This document shows positions 23,857 through 32,666 of a DNA stretch of 64,000 bases, one piece after another (the first letter of the stretch is position 1; every line of letters starts with the position of its first letter). Source of the DNA: an uncultured Prevotella sp. (GTDB lineage Bacteria > Bacteroidota > Bacteroidia > Bacteroidales > Bacteroidaceae); the NCBI RefSeq assembly GCF_946407605.1, contig NZ_CAMJOS010000006.1, positions 62,001 to 126,000 on the forward strand, in the 5' to 3' direction. The notes beneath the pieces were generated by a model that saw only the letters and a program-made list of their open reading frames with translations, made no database searches and was not told where the DNA came from. Position numbers and translations under genes: made by a program.

Positions 23857-23991
23857 TTTTTATGAACAAAAATTATATTGTATACTAACAAACAAAACAA
23901 TTAACGACATGAAAAAGTATTTCTTGAGTATGATGACCATCATGATGATGGCATTGGTGTGTGTAGGCTTCTCAGCCTGTGGTGATGACGA
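23857..23991 (+). repeat. Leader plus signal-peptide block, copy 2
   Basis: Nearly identical to 22462-22592, including the untranslated TGTATACTAACAAA and the coding part up to GFSACGDDD. The promoter-like TACTTTTG of copy 1 corresponds here to a weaker TATTTTTATG. Confidence 0.88.
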
Positions 23992-24967
23992 TGACAACAA
24001 TAACAATGGCGGCAACGGCGGCGGAAACAACAGCGGACAGCAAGTCAGTCCCCAGGACGTTGTAGGTGAATGGTTAGCAATCGCTTTCACACCAGAAGGC
24101 GGCAAAAGAATTGAGGTTAACCGCTCTCAGGAGTCTGTGTGGGAGTATTATAAAAGATACAATATTACTGCAAACGGAAATATTGAAGAGTGGTCTATCA
24201 ACTACAGGGGCGATGAAGAGATTCGTGGTCGTGAGGAGAAGACTCTGGTTGGTAAATACCGCATAGAGGGAAGCACCTTCATTATCTACGACTTCTACGA
24301 GGGCTACAAGAACGTCAAGGCTTACGAACAGGAAGGCGGCGGCACCATGTCTAAAGATCAGCGCAGAGCTACTGTCAGCATCTCGAATTCTATCTTTTTC
24401 ATCACCGTGGATGGCTATGGCACATACGAGCTGAAGAAAACTAGCAACAATAACGAAGGCGGCAATGGCGGCTCTTCGTCTATTACGGGCGACGGCGAGA
24501 CCTATGAGTTCGACTATGGCTATTGGTATGCATACGAAATAAGTGACTCAGCGACTGAGTACGTCATTCTGTTGTTTAACTGCGCTTATTACGAGGCTTT
24601 GGAAAGACAAGATGCCAGCATGCTCCCCAACAACCTGCAGACCATGACAATCATGTTCGATGTTGACGAGGCAGCCGCCAAGGCCATCCCTGCAGGCGAT
24701 TATGCGCCCTTTGAGGCTCTGCTGGCTTCTCTTACCAAGCAGCAGTTGATGGAAGGCGAGAAACACGGCAAGCAGTATACGGCATTCTCGGAGAATTCTC
24801 CTGTAAAGATCACCAAGAGCGGCGACAAATATACCATCTCATTGGGCGAGCTCGATTTCTATGAAATGTTCAGTGGTGACAGGGAAAATGTTGCGTTTAC
24901 CAGCAAGCCATTCACATTTACAGGTACCCTTTCACAAGTTCCTGAGAAATATTTCCAATACGAATAA
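23909..24967 (+). CDS. Two-domain lipoprotein of unknown function (352 aa)
   Basis: The signal peptide differs from that of the 22510 gene at only two or three positions and ends in the same FSAC lipobox. After an Asn/Gly linker comes a lipocalin-like part (VVGEWLAIAFTPEGGKRIEV), a second linker (NNNEGGNGGSSS) and a C-terminal domain of about 160 residues (ETYEFDYGYWYAYEISDSA). It converges on no gene and is closed by a terminator. Confidence 0.75.
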   Translation: MKKYFLSMMTIMMMALVCVGFSACGDDDDNNNNGGNGGGNNSGQQVSPQDVVGEWLAIAFTPEGGKRIEVNRSQESVWEYYKRYNITANGNIEEWSINYRGDEEIRGREEKTLVGKYRIEGSTFIIYDFYEGYKNVKAYEQEGGGTMSKDQRRATVSISNSIFFITVDGYGTYELKKTSNNNEGGNGGSSSITGDGETYEFDYGYWYAYEISDSATEYVILLFNCAYYEALERQDASMLPNNLQTMTIMFDVDEAAAKAIPAGDYAPFEALLASLTKQQLMEGEKHGKQYTAFSENSPVKITKSGDKYTISLGELDFYEMFSGDRENVAFTSKPFTFTGTLSQVPEKYFQYE

Positions 24968-24993
24968 AGTGAAATAAGTAAAATAGATTAAAG

Positions 24994-25027
24994 AAAGTGC
25001 ATCAGAAATGGTGCACTTTTTTTATAG
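24994..25027 (+). terminator. Terminator after lipoprotein cluster
   Basis: The stem AAAGTGCA / TGCACTTT with a loop of 10 nt is followed by a T-run. Confidence 0.85.
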
Positions 25028-25033
25028 AATTTA

Positions 25034-25065
25034 TTTGGTTTTTTGCTCACTTATTCGTAATTTTG
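25034..25065 (+). promoter_or_regulatory. Promoter of the GH27 gene
   Basis: TTTG (25034-25037), 20 nt, TAATTTTG (25058-25065). Transcription should start near 25071, so ATG 25070 cannot be a normal start and ATG 25091 is preferred. Confidence 0.82.
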
Positions 25066-25090
25066 CACCATGATAACAATAACTAAGAAG

Positions 25091-26662
25091 ATGAAGAAAA
25101 ATATTTTACTCCTTTTGATGCTGTCCATTACGCTGACTATCAGCGCACAGCGCACACCCACGATGGGCTGGAGCTCATGGAACACCTTTGCCCTGAACAT
25201 CAACGAACAACTGATACGCCAGCAGGCCGATGCGATGCACACCACGGGTCTGCAGAAGGCGGGCTATAAGTACGTGAACATAGACGACGGCTACTGGGAC
25301 GGTCGCGACGCCGAGGGTCACCTGCGGCTGAACACGAAGCTATTCCCCAACGGCATGCGCGCCCTGGTGGACTATATCCACTCATTAGGACTGAAGGCTG
25401 GCATCTACAGCGATGCGGGCGACAACACCTGCGGCAGCGGTAACCGTCATGCTTGGGGCCTGGGTGTAGGCTTCGCGGGGCACGAGGCGGAGGACTGCAA
25501 GCTGTACTTCATAGACTGGGACTTTGATTTTATCAAGGTGGACTACTGCGGCGGCATGCACATGAGGCTGGACGAGCGCGAGCAGTACACGAAGATATCG
25601 AACGCCATCAGAAACTGCGGCAAGAAGGACATTGTATATAACATGTGCCGATGGGCATTTCCTGGCACTTGGGGCGCTGACGTAGCCGACTCGTGGCGCA
25701 CCACGGGCGACATCTACGACGCATGGAAGAGCGTGAAGGGCATACTGGCCGAGAACCTCTACCTGAGCGCCTACTGTCACGACGGACACTACAACGACAT
25801 GGATATGCTGGAGGTGGGACGCTCGATGACGAAGGTGGAGGACGAGACGCACTTCGGCATGTGGTGCATCATGAGCTCGCCACTACTCATTGGCTGCGAC
25901 ATGGCTAACATCAAGCCCGAGGCCCTGAGACTGATGTGCAACAGCGACCTTATAGACCTGAACCAGGACAAGCTGCACCTGCAGGCCTACGTGGCCGACA
26001 AGCAGGGCGAGTGCTACATCATGGTGAAGGACATCAAGACGCTGGGCGGCAAGGAGCGCGCCGTAGCCGTCTACAACCCCAGCGACGAAGACCAGAAGGT
26101 GAGGCTCGACCCCAAGACCATCGATCTAGGCGGCGCCGTGCAGTACTACGACTGCGTGATGCAGGCACCCTATCTGTACGACCAGAACGCCATTCCCGTG
26201 TATGTTCCTGCCCACGGCACGAAGATATACAAGGTGAAAGGAGGGAAACGACTGGAGCGCACACGCTATGAGGCGGAGACGGCATGGCTGAGCCGCTATC
26301 AGGAGCTGCGCAACAACCAGGCCGCGAACACCGCCATCTACGAACAGAAAGAGGGCGCCGAGGGCGGATACATCGTCAGGTTCCTGGGCAACAGCGCCGA
26401 CAACGACCTGCAATGGCAGCACGTGAACGTGAAGAAGGGCGGCGTGAAGAAGATGACCATAGCCTACTTCACCGGCGACGAGCGCGAGATGGACATCTAC
26501 GTCAACGGCAGCTTCGTGAAGACCATCAAGGTGCCCGCCGGCGACTTCAACAAACGCGAGACGGTGATGATTGAGGTGAACCTGAAGAAGGGCGACAACA
26601 CCATCAGCATCAAAAACCCACGCGGCTGGTGTCCTGACATCGATGGCATGACGATAAATTAA
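25091..26662 (+). CDS. GH27 alpha-galactosidase with C-terminal carbohydrate-binding-like domain
   Basis: A secreted retaining alpha-galactosidase (523 aa) with signal peptide MKKNILLLLMLSITLTISAQ. The catalytic (beta/alpha)8 domain starts TPTMGWSSWNTF. It contains the nucleophile Asp in FIKVDYCGG (about residue 151) and the acid/base Asp in WRTTGDI (about residue 207). A beta-sandwich follows, and residues about 390-523 (RTRYEAETAWLS ... NPRGWCPDIDGMTIN) resemble a CBM35-type module. It would release terminal alpha-galactose from plant galactosides, compatible with the pectin lyase elsewhere in the window. It has its own promoter. Confidence 0.94.
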   Translation: MKKNILLLLMLSITLTISAQRTPTMGWSSWNTFALNINEQLIRQQADAMHTTGLQKAGYKYVNIDDGYWDGRDAEGHLRLNTKLFPNGMRALVDYIHSLGLKAGIYSDAGDNTCGSGNRHAWGLGVGFAGHEAEDCKLYFIDWDFDFIKVDYCGGMHMRLDEREQYTKISNAIRNCGKKDIVYNMCRWAFPGTWGADVADSWRTTGDIYDAWKSVKGILAENLYLSAYCHDGHYNDMDMLEVGRSMTKVEDETHFGMWCIMSSPLLIGCDMANIKPEALRLMCNSDLIDLNQDKLHLQAYVADKQGECYIMVKDIKTLGGKERAVAVYNPSDEDQKVRLDPKTIDLGGAVQYYDCVMQAPYLYDQNAIPVYVPAHGTKIYKVKGGKRLERTRYEAETAWLSRYQELRNNQAANTAIYEQKEGAEGGYIVRFLGNSADNDLQWQHVNVKKGGVKKMTIAYFTGDEREMDIYVNGSFVKTIKVPAGDFNKRETVMIEVNLKKGDNTISIKNPRGWCPDIDGMTIN

Positions 26663-26680
26663 CGAACACTTTTTTAAAAC

Positions 26681-26698
26681 CACGAATTACACGAATAT
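26681..26698. repeat. Nonamer pair before lipid-kinase gene
   Basis: Two adjacent 9-bp units CACGAATTA and CACGAATAT in the 57-bp gap. They are short and could be chance, but the period matches other nonamer arrays of the window. Confidence 0.4.
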
Positions 26699-26719
26699 AA
26701 CTTCACAAAAGTACGGATT

Positions 26720-27652
26720 ATGGCAGTAGAAGAATCAAGATGGGCAATACTGTACTGTCCGAAGAAAGGATGGTTCAACACACGCAAGCGATGGAGCCGG
26801 CTGCAGCAGGAGCTGGACGCACGCAGCATACACTATGACTTCGTGCAGAGCGAGTCGGTGGAAAGCGTGGAGCGACTGATGACGATGCTCATCAACAACG
26901 GCTACAGAACCATCATCATCGTAGGTGGCGACACAGCACTCAACGATGCCGTGAACTGCTTGATGAGGCAGGAGAAGATGGTGCGCGACCAGGTGGCGCT
27001 GGGACTGGTGCCCAACGGACTGGCCAACGACTTTGCACGCTTCTGGGGCTTCGACGAGGACAACGACGCACAGACCGTAGAGTGGCTGCAGGCACGCAGG
27101 GTGAGAAAGATTGACGCAGGATGCATCACCTATCGCGACAAGAACGACCAGGAGCAGCACCGCTACTTCGTGAACTGCATCAACATTGGACTCACTGCCG
27201 ACATCATGAACCTGCGCATACAGGCTCGACAGGTGCTGGGCTCACGACAGCTGGCCTTCCTGTGGTCGCTGGTGCCCATGCTGTTTCACCCCCACGACTA
27301 TAAGATGCGACTGGAGATAGACTACGACGTGGTGGAACGCAGCGTGATGACGGTATGCGTGGGCAACGCCAGAGGCTACGGACAGACACCCAGCGCCACA
27401 CCATACAGCGGACTATTGGACGTGTCGGTGGTCTATAACCCCAAGATAAAACAGCTGCTCGAGGGCCTGTGGCTGCTGGTCACAGGACGCTTCCTGAACC
27501 ATAAGAGCGTGCACCCCTATCGCACCCGCGACATGAAGGCCGACACAGGCAAGGCGCTGGTGGGCGTCGACGGACGACTCATAGACCGACCCGTGGGCGA
27601 ATATCGCATCCATGTGGAGCCGGAGGTCATCAACTTCCTGATTCCTGCGTAG
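26720..27652 (+). CDS. Diacylglycerol/lipid kinase family protein with altered GGDGT motif
   Basis: A 310-aa protein with the DAGK catalytic fold. The nucleotide-binding motif reads VGGDTALNDAVN where the family has GGDGT(L/I)NE, and the next motif is LVPNGLANDFARFWG. The C-terminal half contains NCINIGLTADIMN and a final VGVDGRLIDRPVGEY segment with VEPEVINFLIP, as in YegS/DgkB-type enzymes. Substrate is unknown. The altered motif may mean changed activity, or it may be a clade-wide variant. A strong terminator follows. Confidence 0.85.
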   Translation: MAVEESRWAILYCPKKGWFNTRKRWSRLQQELDARSIHYDFVQSESVESVERLMTMLINNGYRTIIIVGGDTALNDAVNCLMRQEKMVRDQVALGLVPNGLANDFARFWGFDEDNDAQTVEWLQARRVRKIDAGCITYRDKNDQEQHRYFVNCINIGLTADIMNLRIQARQVLGSRQLAFLWSLVPMLFHPHDYKMRLEIDYDVVERSVMTVCVGNARGYGQTPSATPYSGLLDVSVVYNPKIKQLLEGLWLLVTGRFLNHKSVHPYRTRDMKADTGKALVGVDGRLIDRPVGEYRIHVEPEVINFLIPA

Positions 27653-27685
27653 AAAATAATGCAGCGCAAAAAAAACACGATAAGA

Positions 27686-27728
27686 GCCGAAAAGGGGACC
27701 AAAACAACCGCTTTTCGGTTTTTTTTCG
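27686..27728 (+). terminator. Terminator after lipid-kinase gene
   Basis: The stem CCGAAAAG / CTTTTCGG is followed by eight T residues. Confidence 0.87.
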
Positions 27729-27756
27729 TAAAAAAGCAAAATAATTGCCCAAATAT

Positions 27757-27787
27757 TTTGTTATCACGAGAAAAATGCGTACTTTTG
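27757..27787 (+). promoter_or_regulatory. Promoter of the glycogen operon
   Basis: TTTG (27757-27760), 19 nt, TACTTTTG (27780-27787), then a leader of about 50 nt. Confidence 0.82.
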
Positions 27788-27842
27788 GAAAATCAAATCT
27801 AAAACGAGAATTATTAACAAAATTACAAAACCTATAGGACCT

Positions 27843-29792
27843 ATGAGTTATTTACGATTCGAGAAAGCCGTGATGACAAATCTGGAGGAAAGCCTGCGTC
27901 GTGAATTGCTCCGTACCAACCGCAGTGGTGCTTACAGCGCATCAACACTGGTGGACTGTAACACACGTAAGTACCACGGACTGCTGGTGGTGCCTGTGCC
28001 AGAGATTGACGATGAGAACCATGTGCTCTTGTCGTCGCTCGACTGTACAGTGGTGCAGCACGGAGCAGAGTTCAACCTGGGACTCCATAAGTATCAAGGC
28101 AACAACTTTAGTCCCAAGGGACATAAGTACATCCGTGAGTTTGATGCCAGCCTCGTGCCTACCACCGTCTATCGCGTGGGAGGCGTCATCCTGAAACGTG
28201 AGACCATCTTCCAAGCCTACGAGGACCGTATCCTCATCCGCTATACGCTGGAGGATGCACACTCAGCCACACTGCTGCGCTTCCGTCCGTTCCTGGCATT
28301 TCGCAGCGTACGCCAGTTCACACACGAGAACTCGGTGGCCAGCCGTGAGTACCAGCAGGTGGACAACGGCATCAAGACCTGTATGTACAGAGGCTATCCT
28401 GACCTCTTCATGCAGTTTAACAAGAAAAACGAGTTTATCTTCCAGCCCGACTGGTATCGCGGCATAGAATATCCGAAGGAGCAGGAGCGCGGCTACGCCT
28501 CTAACGAGGACCTCTACGTGCCTGGCTACTTCGAGCTGCCCATCAAGAAGGGCGAGAGCATCGTCTTCGCTGCCTCAACATCGCAGATCAAGTCGAGCTC
28601 GCTGAAGGCGCTGTTCCAGAAGGAGATTGACCTGCGCGTGCCGCGCGACAATTTCTACCACTGTCTGGTTACTGCCGCCCATCAGTTCCACAACCGCGAG
28701 GCTGACGATACCCGCTATCTGCTGGCTGGCTATCCCTGGTTCAAGTGTCGTGCACGCGACACCTTTATCTCGCTGCCTGGTCTGACGCTGTCTATCAACG
28801 AGGCCGACTACTTCGAGCTGGTAATGAACACCGCCGAGCGGGGTTTGCGCGAGTTTATGGAGGGTAAGCCGCTGACGGTAAAGATTTACGAGATGGACCA
28901 GCCCGACGTGCCCCTCTGGGCCGTATGGTCTATTCAGCAGTATGCCCGCTATATGGGTCGCGACAAGGCCTTCGAGAAATACGGCAAGCTGCTGCAAGAC
29001 ATTATTATATATATAAAGGATGGCAAGCATCCCAACCTCAGGCTCGACGACAACGGACTGCTCTTTGCCGACGGACGCGACAAGGCCATCACCTGGATGA
29101 ACTCTGTGGCCAACGGCAAGCCCGTGGTGCCCCGTTCGGGCTATATCGTAGAGTTCAATGCCCTGTGGTACAACGCCCTGAAGTTCTGTGCTTCGATGGC
29201 TGCCGAGAAGGGCGACGCCAAGGGTGCCGAGGCGTTGGAGAAGCTGGCCCAGAAGACCAAGCAGTCGTTTGTCGATACGTTTGTCAACGAGTACGGCTAT
29301 CTGCTCGACTATGTCGATGGCAACATGATGGACTGGAGCGTTCGCCCCAACCAGATCTTCGCCGTAGCACTCGACTACTCACCACTCTCGCAGCAGCAGA
29401 TGAAGAGCGTGGTGGATATCTGCACACGCGAGCTGCTCACACCCAAGGGACTGCGCTCGCTGTCGCCTAAGAGTGGCGGTTACAACCCCATGTACGTAGG
29501 TCCGCAGACACAGCGCGACTATGCCTACCATCAGGGTACGGCGTGGCCTTGGCTGGGCGGATTCTACATGGAAGCCTGCCTGAAGCTGTATAAGCGCACA
29601 CGACTGTCGTTCGTAGAGCGTCAGATGGTGGGCTACGAGGACGAGATGGACTATCATGCCATCGGCACCATCTCAGAACTGTTTGACGGTAACCCACCGT
29701 TCCATGGTCGCGGAGCTATGTCGTTTGCCATGAATGTGGCCGAGATCCTGCGCACCATGAAGCTGTTGGAAAAATATTCATATCAGAAGTAA
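27843..29792 (+). CDS. Glycogen debranching enzyme (amylo-alpha-1,6-glucosidase, GH133 type)
   Basis: A cytoplasmic 649-aa protein. An N-terminal beta-sandwich domain includes LRTNRSGAYSASTLVDCNTRKYHGLLV. The C-terminal (alpha/alpha)6 domain carries AGYPWFKCRARDTFISLPGL, NGKPVVPRSGYIVEFNALWYNAL, RPNQIFAVAL and YHQGTAWPWLGGFYMEA. It removes alpha-1,6 branches during glycogen breakdown. It heads a three-gene operon with a GT4 glycosyltransferase and a GH57 amylase, a conserved Bacteroidota glycogen cluster. The start codon lies in the short 9-bp repeat CCTATAGGA-CCTATGAGT. Confidence 0.95.
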   Translation: MSYLRFEKAVMTNLEESLRRELLRTNRSGAYSASTLVDCNTRKYHGLLVVPVPEIDDENHVLLSSLDCTVVQHGAEFNLGLHKYQGNNFSPKGHKYIREFDASLVPTTVYRVGGVILKRETIFQAYEDRILIRYTLEDAHSATLLRFRPFLAFRSVRQFTHENSVASREYQQVDNGIKTCMYRGYPDLFMQFNKKNEFIFQPDWYRGIEYPKEQERGYASNEDLYVPGYFELPIKKGESIVFAASTSQIKSSSLKALFQKEIDLRVPRDNFYHCLVTAAHQFHNREADDTRYLLAGYPWFKCRARDTFISLPGLTLSINEADYFELVMNTAERGLREFMEGKPLTVKIYEMDQPDVPLWAVWSIQQYARYMGRDKAFEKYGKLLQDIIIYIKDGKHPNLRLDDNGLLFADGRDKAITWMNSVANGKPVVPRSGYIVEFNALWYNALKFCASMAAEKGDAKGAEALEKLAQKTKQSFVDTFVNEYGYLLDYVDGNMMDWSVRPNQIFAVALDYSPLSQQQMKSVVDICTRELLTPKGLRSLSPKSGGYNPMYVGPQTQRDYAYHQGTAWPWLGGFYMEACLKLYKRTRLSFVERQMVGYEDEMDYHAIGTISELFDGNPPFHGRGAMSFAMNVAEILRTMKLLEKYSYQK

Positions 29793-29804
29793 GGAGGGCC
29801 GACT

Positions 29805-31076
29805 ATGAAAGTATTAATGTTTGGATGGGAGTATCCTCCTCATGTATTCGGTGGACTTGCCACCGCTAACTACGGTATATCAGAGGGCTTGAAGGCACAG
29901 GGCGACATCGAGACGGTGCTTTGCCTGCCCCACCCCTTTGGTGATGAGAGTCAGCACGCCTGTCGCATCGTGGCTATGAACGCTGTGCCTATCGCTTGGC
30001 GCGATGTCAGCTACGACTACGTCAGACAGCGTGTGGGCAATATCATGGACCCAGAATATTACTTCAAGTGTCGTGAGCATATCTATGCCGACTTCAACTA
30101 TATGCACGTCAACGACTTAGGTGCTATGGAGTTTGCCGGAGGCTATCCCAGCAACCTGCACGAGGAGATCAACAACTACTCGATCATCGCTGGCGTCGTG
30201 GCTCGTACGGAGGAGTTCGACATCATCCACGCACACGACTGGCTCACCTTCCCTGCTGGCATCCACGCCAAGCAGGTCAGCGGCAAGCCCCTGTGCATAC
30301 ATGTTCACGCCACAGACTTCGACCGCAGCCGCGGCAAGGTGAACCCCACCGTCTATTCTATCGAGAAGAACGGTATGGACCATGCCGATTGCATCATGTG
30401 TGTGTCTGAGCTCACACGACAGACGGTCATCAACCAGTATCATCAGGACCCGCGTAAGTGCTTCACAGTACACAACGCCGTATATCCGCTGCCGCAGGAG
30501 TATCAGGACATCCCACGTCCTGACCATACGGGCAAGGAGAAGGTGGTGACCTTCCTGGGACGTATCACCATGCAGAAGGGACCTGAGTATTTCGTCGAGG
30601 CCGCTAATATGGTGCTGCATCGCACACGCAACGTGCGGTTCTGCATGGCTGGCTCTGGCGACATGATGGATGCGATGATCTACCTCGCTGCAGAGCGTGG
30701 CATCGCCGACCGCTTCCACTTCCCTGGCTTTATGCGAGGCAAGCAGGTGTACGAGTGTCTGAAGGCCAGCGACGTCTATGTCATGCCTTCTGTATCAGAG
30801 CCCTTCGGCATCTCGCCCCTCGAAGCTATGCAATGCGGCACGCCCTCTATCATCTCGAAGCAGAGTGGCTGCGCCGAGATTCTGAACAACTGCATCAAGG
30901 TGGACTACTGGGATGTGCATGCGCTGGCCGACTCCATCTACTCTATCTGTGTCAACGAGTCGCTCTTCAACTACCTCAAGGACGAGGGAAAGAAAGAGGT
31001 GGACCAGATTACGTGGGAGAAGGTGGGTCGCTGGATTCGCACACTCTATCGTCGCACACTCGGCTGGGAAGACTAA
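29805..31076 (+). CDS. GT-B glycosyltransferase (GT4/GT5-like), probable glycogen synthase of the operon
   Basis: A 423-aa GT-B enzyme. The N-terminal domain begins MKVLMFGWEYPPHVFGGLAT (the glycine-rich acceptor loop) and includes DIIHAHDWLTFPAGI. The C-terminal nucleotide-sugar domain includes VVTFLGRITMQKGPEYFVEA and the EX7E motif EPFGISPLEAMQCGTP. Position between debranching enzyme (13 bp upstream) and GH57 amylase suggests a glycogen or maltodextrin role. Sugar donor cannot be read from sequence alone. Confidence 0.9.
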   Translation: MKVLMFGWEYPPHVFGGLATANYGISEGLKAQGDIETVLCLPHPFGDESQHACRIVAMNAVPIAWRDVSYDYVRQRVGNIMDPEYYFKCREHIYADFNYMHVNDLGAMEFAGGYPSNLHEEINNYSIIAGVVARTEEFDIIHAHDWLTFPAGIHAKQVSGKPLCIHVHATDFDRSRGKVNPTVYSIEKNGMDHADCIMCVSELTRQTVINQYHQDPRKCFTVHNAVYPLPQEYQDIPRPDHTGKEKVVTFLGRITMQKGPEYFVEAANMVLHRTRNVRFCMAGSGDMMDAMIYLAAERGIADRFHFPGFMRGKQVYECLKASDVYVMPSVSEPFGISPLEAMQCGTPSIISKQSGCAEILNNCIKVDYWDVHALADSIYSICVNESLFNYLKDEGKKEVDQITWEKVGRWIRTLYRRTLGWED

Positions 31077-31080
31077 TTTA

Positions 31081-31115
31081 ATTAAGAATTAAGAGTTAAG
31101 AATTAATAGTTATGA
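31081..31115. repeat. Heptamer array carrying the GH57 start codon
   Basis: Units ATTAAGA, ATTAAGA, GTTAAGA, ATTAATA, GTTATGA. The ATG at 31112 is part of the last unit. Confidence 0.85.
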
Positions 31116-32518
31116 AAACAATTTGTTTATATTTCGAGATACATCAGATTATTCATCTGAAGAGATACCGTTTCTTCGATATCGGTACCGACCATTACTA
31201 TTACGATGACTACGAGAACGAGCGTAGCATCAGTGACATTGCAGAGCGCAGCTATATGCCCGCACTCAACACCCTGCAGCAGATGATCAAAGAGCACGGC
31301 AAGTACTTCAAGGTGGCTTTCTCGCTCTCAGGTACTGGCATCGAGCAGCTGGAGTATCATGCTCCTCAAGTCATCGAGAAACTGCAGGAGCTCAACGAGA
31401 CTGGCTGTGTAGAATTCCTCGCAGAGCCCTATAGTCACGGACTCTCGTCGCTGGCTAACCCTGAGGCTTTCGCTCGCGACATGAAGAAGCAGAGCGCCAA
31501 GATGGAGGAGCTCTTCGGCAAGAAACCTACTGTGGCACGTAACTCGTCACTGATCTATAGCGATGACATCGGCGCACAGATCGCTGCGCTGGGCTTCAAG
31601 GGCATGCTCACCGAGGGTGCCAAGCACGTGCTGGGATGGAAGTCACCACACTATGTGTACAACTGTAACATGGCACCATCGCTGAAGCTGCTGTTGCGCG
31701 ACGTAGAGCTGTCTGACGATATCTCTCTGCGCTTCAACAACGCCGAGTGGGAGGGCTATCCCCTCTTTGCCGATGCCTATATCGACCGCATCGCACGCTT
31801 CCCAGAGGAAGAGCAGATCATCAATATCTTCATGGAGCTGTCGGCACTGGGCATCGCTCAGCCCCTGAGTTCAAACATCCTGCAGTTCTTGCAGGCACTG
31901 CCCGCCTGTGCTAAGGAGAAAGGCATCACCTTCTCTACGCCTACTGAGATCTGCATGAAGACCAAGAGCGTGGGTGCCATCGACGTGCCTGACACGCTGT
32001 CGTGGGTTGATGAGGAGCGCGACTGCTCATGCTGGCTGGGTAACGCCATGCAGCGTGAGGCCTTCAACAAGCTGTATTCAGTGGCTGACCGTCTGCTCAT
32101 TGCCAACGACCCTCGCATCAATCAGGACTGGGACTATCTGCAGGCCTCTAACAACTTCCGCTTCATGACCACCAAGCCTTCTAACGTAGGTCTCGATCGT
32201 GGCATCTACAGCGGTCCGTTCGATGCCTTCACGAACTATATGAACATCCTGGGCGACTTTATCAACAGGGTCAACGCCCTCTATCCTGAGGAGATTGACA
32301 ACGAGCAGCTGAACTCGCTGCTGACCACCATCAAGAACCAGGGCGACGAGATCGAGATGAAGGACATCGAGATTGAGCGACTGAAGACCAAGTTGGCCAA
32401 GCTGCAGCCAGAGAAAAAAGAAGAGGAGCCCAAGAAGGCTGCCGCTCCAAAGAAGGCTGCCGCTAAGAAACCCGCTGCAAAGAAAGCTGCTCCAAAGAAA
32501 AAGGAAGAAGCTAAGTAA
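31112..32518 (+). CDS. GH57 family alpha-amylase-like enzyme with Lys/Ala-rich tail
   Basis: A 468-aa cytoplasmic protein. GH57 motifs are ICLYFEIHQIIHLKRYRFFD at the N-terminus, FSLSGTGIEQLEYHAP, the putative nucleophile region VEFLAEPYSHGLSSL, and FMELSALGIAQPL further on. After a coiled-coil stretch (EIEMKDIEIERLKTKLAKLQ) comes a histone-H1-like tail (KKAAAPKKAAAKKPAAKKAA) that is not part of the GH57 fold. Last gene of the glycogen operon. It probably acts on alpha-1,4-glucans, but GH57 also includes branching enzymes. Confidence 0.9.
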   Translation: MKTICLYFEIHQIIHLKRYRFFDIGTDHYYYDDYENERSISDIAERSYMPALNTLQQMIKEHGKYFKVAFSLSGTGIEQLEYHAPQVIEKLQELNETGCVEFLAEPYSHGLSSLANPEAFARDMKKQSAKMEELFGKKPTVARNSSLIYSDDIGAQIAALGFKGMLTEGAKHVLGWKSPHYVYNCNMAPSLKLLLRDVELSDDISLRFNNAEWEGYPLFADAYIDRIARFPEEEQIINIFMELSALGIAQPLSSNILQFLQALPACAKEKGITFSTPTEICMKTKSVGAIDVPDTLSWVDEERDCSCWLGNAMQREAFNKLYSVADRLLIANDPRINQDWDYLQASNNFRFMTTKPSNVGLDRGIYSGPFDAFTNYMNILGDFINRVNALYPEEIDNEQLNSLLTTIKNQGDEIEMKDIEIERLKTKLAKLQPEKKEEEPKKAAAPKKAAAKKPAAKKAAPKKKEEAK

Positions 32519-32541
32519 TTACTGACAATCATCGTATCGAA

Positions 32542-32592
32542 AAGGTCAGCTGGGAAACCGACTCTGGTAAGAGCTGGTCTCTGGCTGACCTT
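32542..32592 (+). other. Structured hairpin element after the glycogen operon
   Basis: The arms AAGGTCAGC (32542-32550) and GCTGACCTT (32584-32592) enclose a smaller helix (ACC..CTC / GAG..GGT). There is no T-run directly after the stem, so a simple intrinsic terminator is doubtful. A structured leader of preA or a small RNA is possible. Confidence 0.5.
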
Positions 32593-32666
32593 CGAATTCT
32601 TTTAGGGGCGAAGGTCCCGTTATTCCTTTTTTCAAAAATTCGTATTAATTACTAACCAACCAAATT

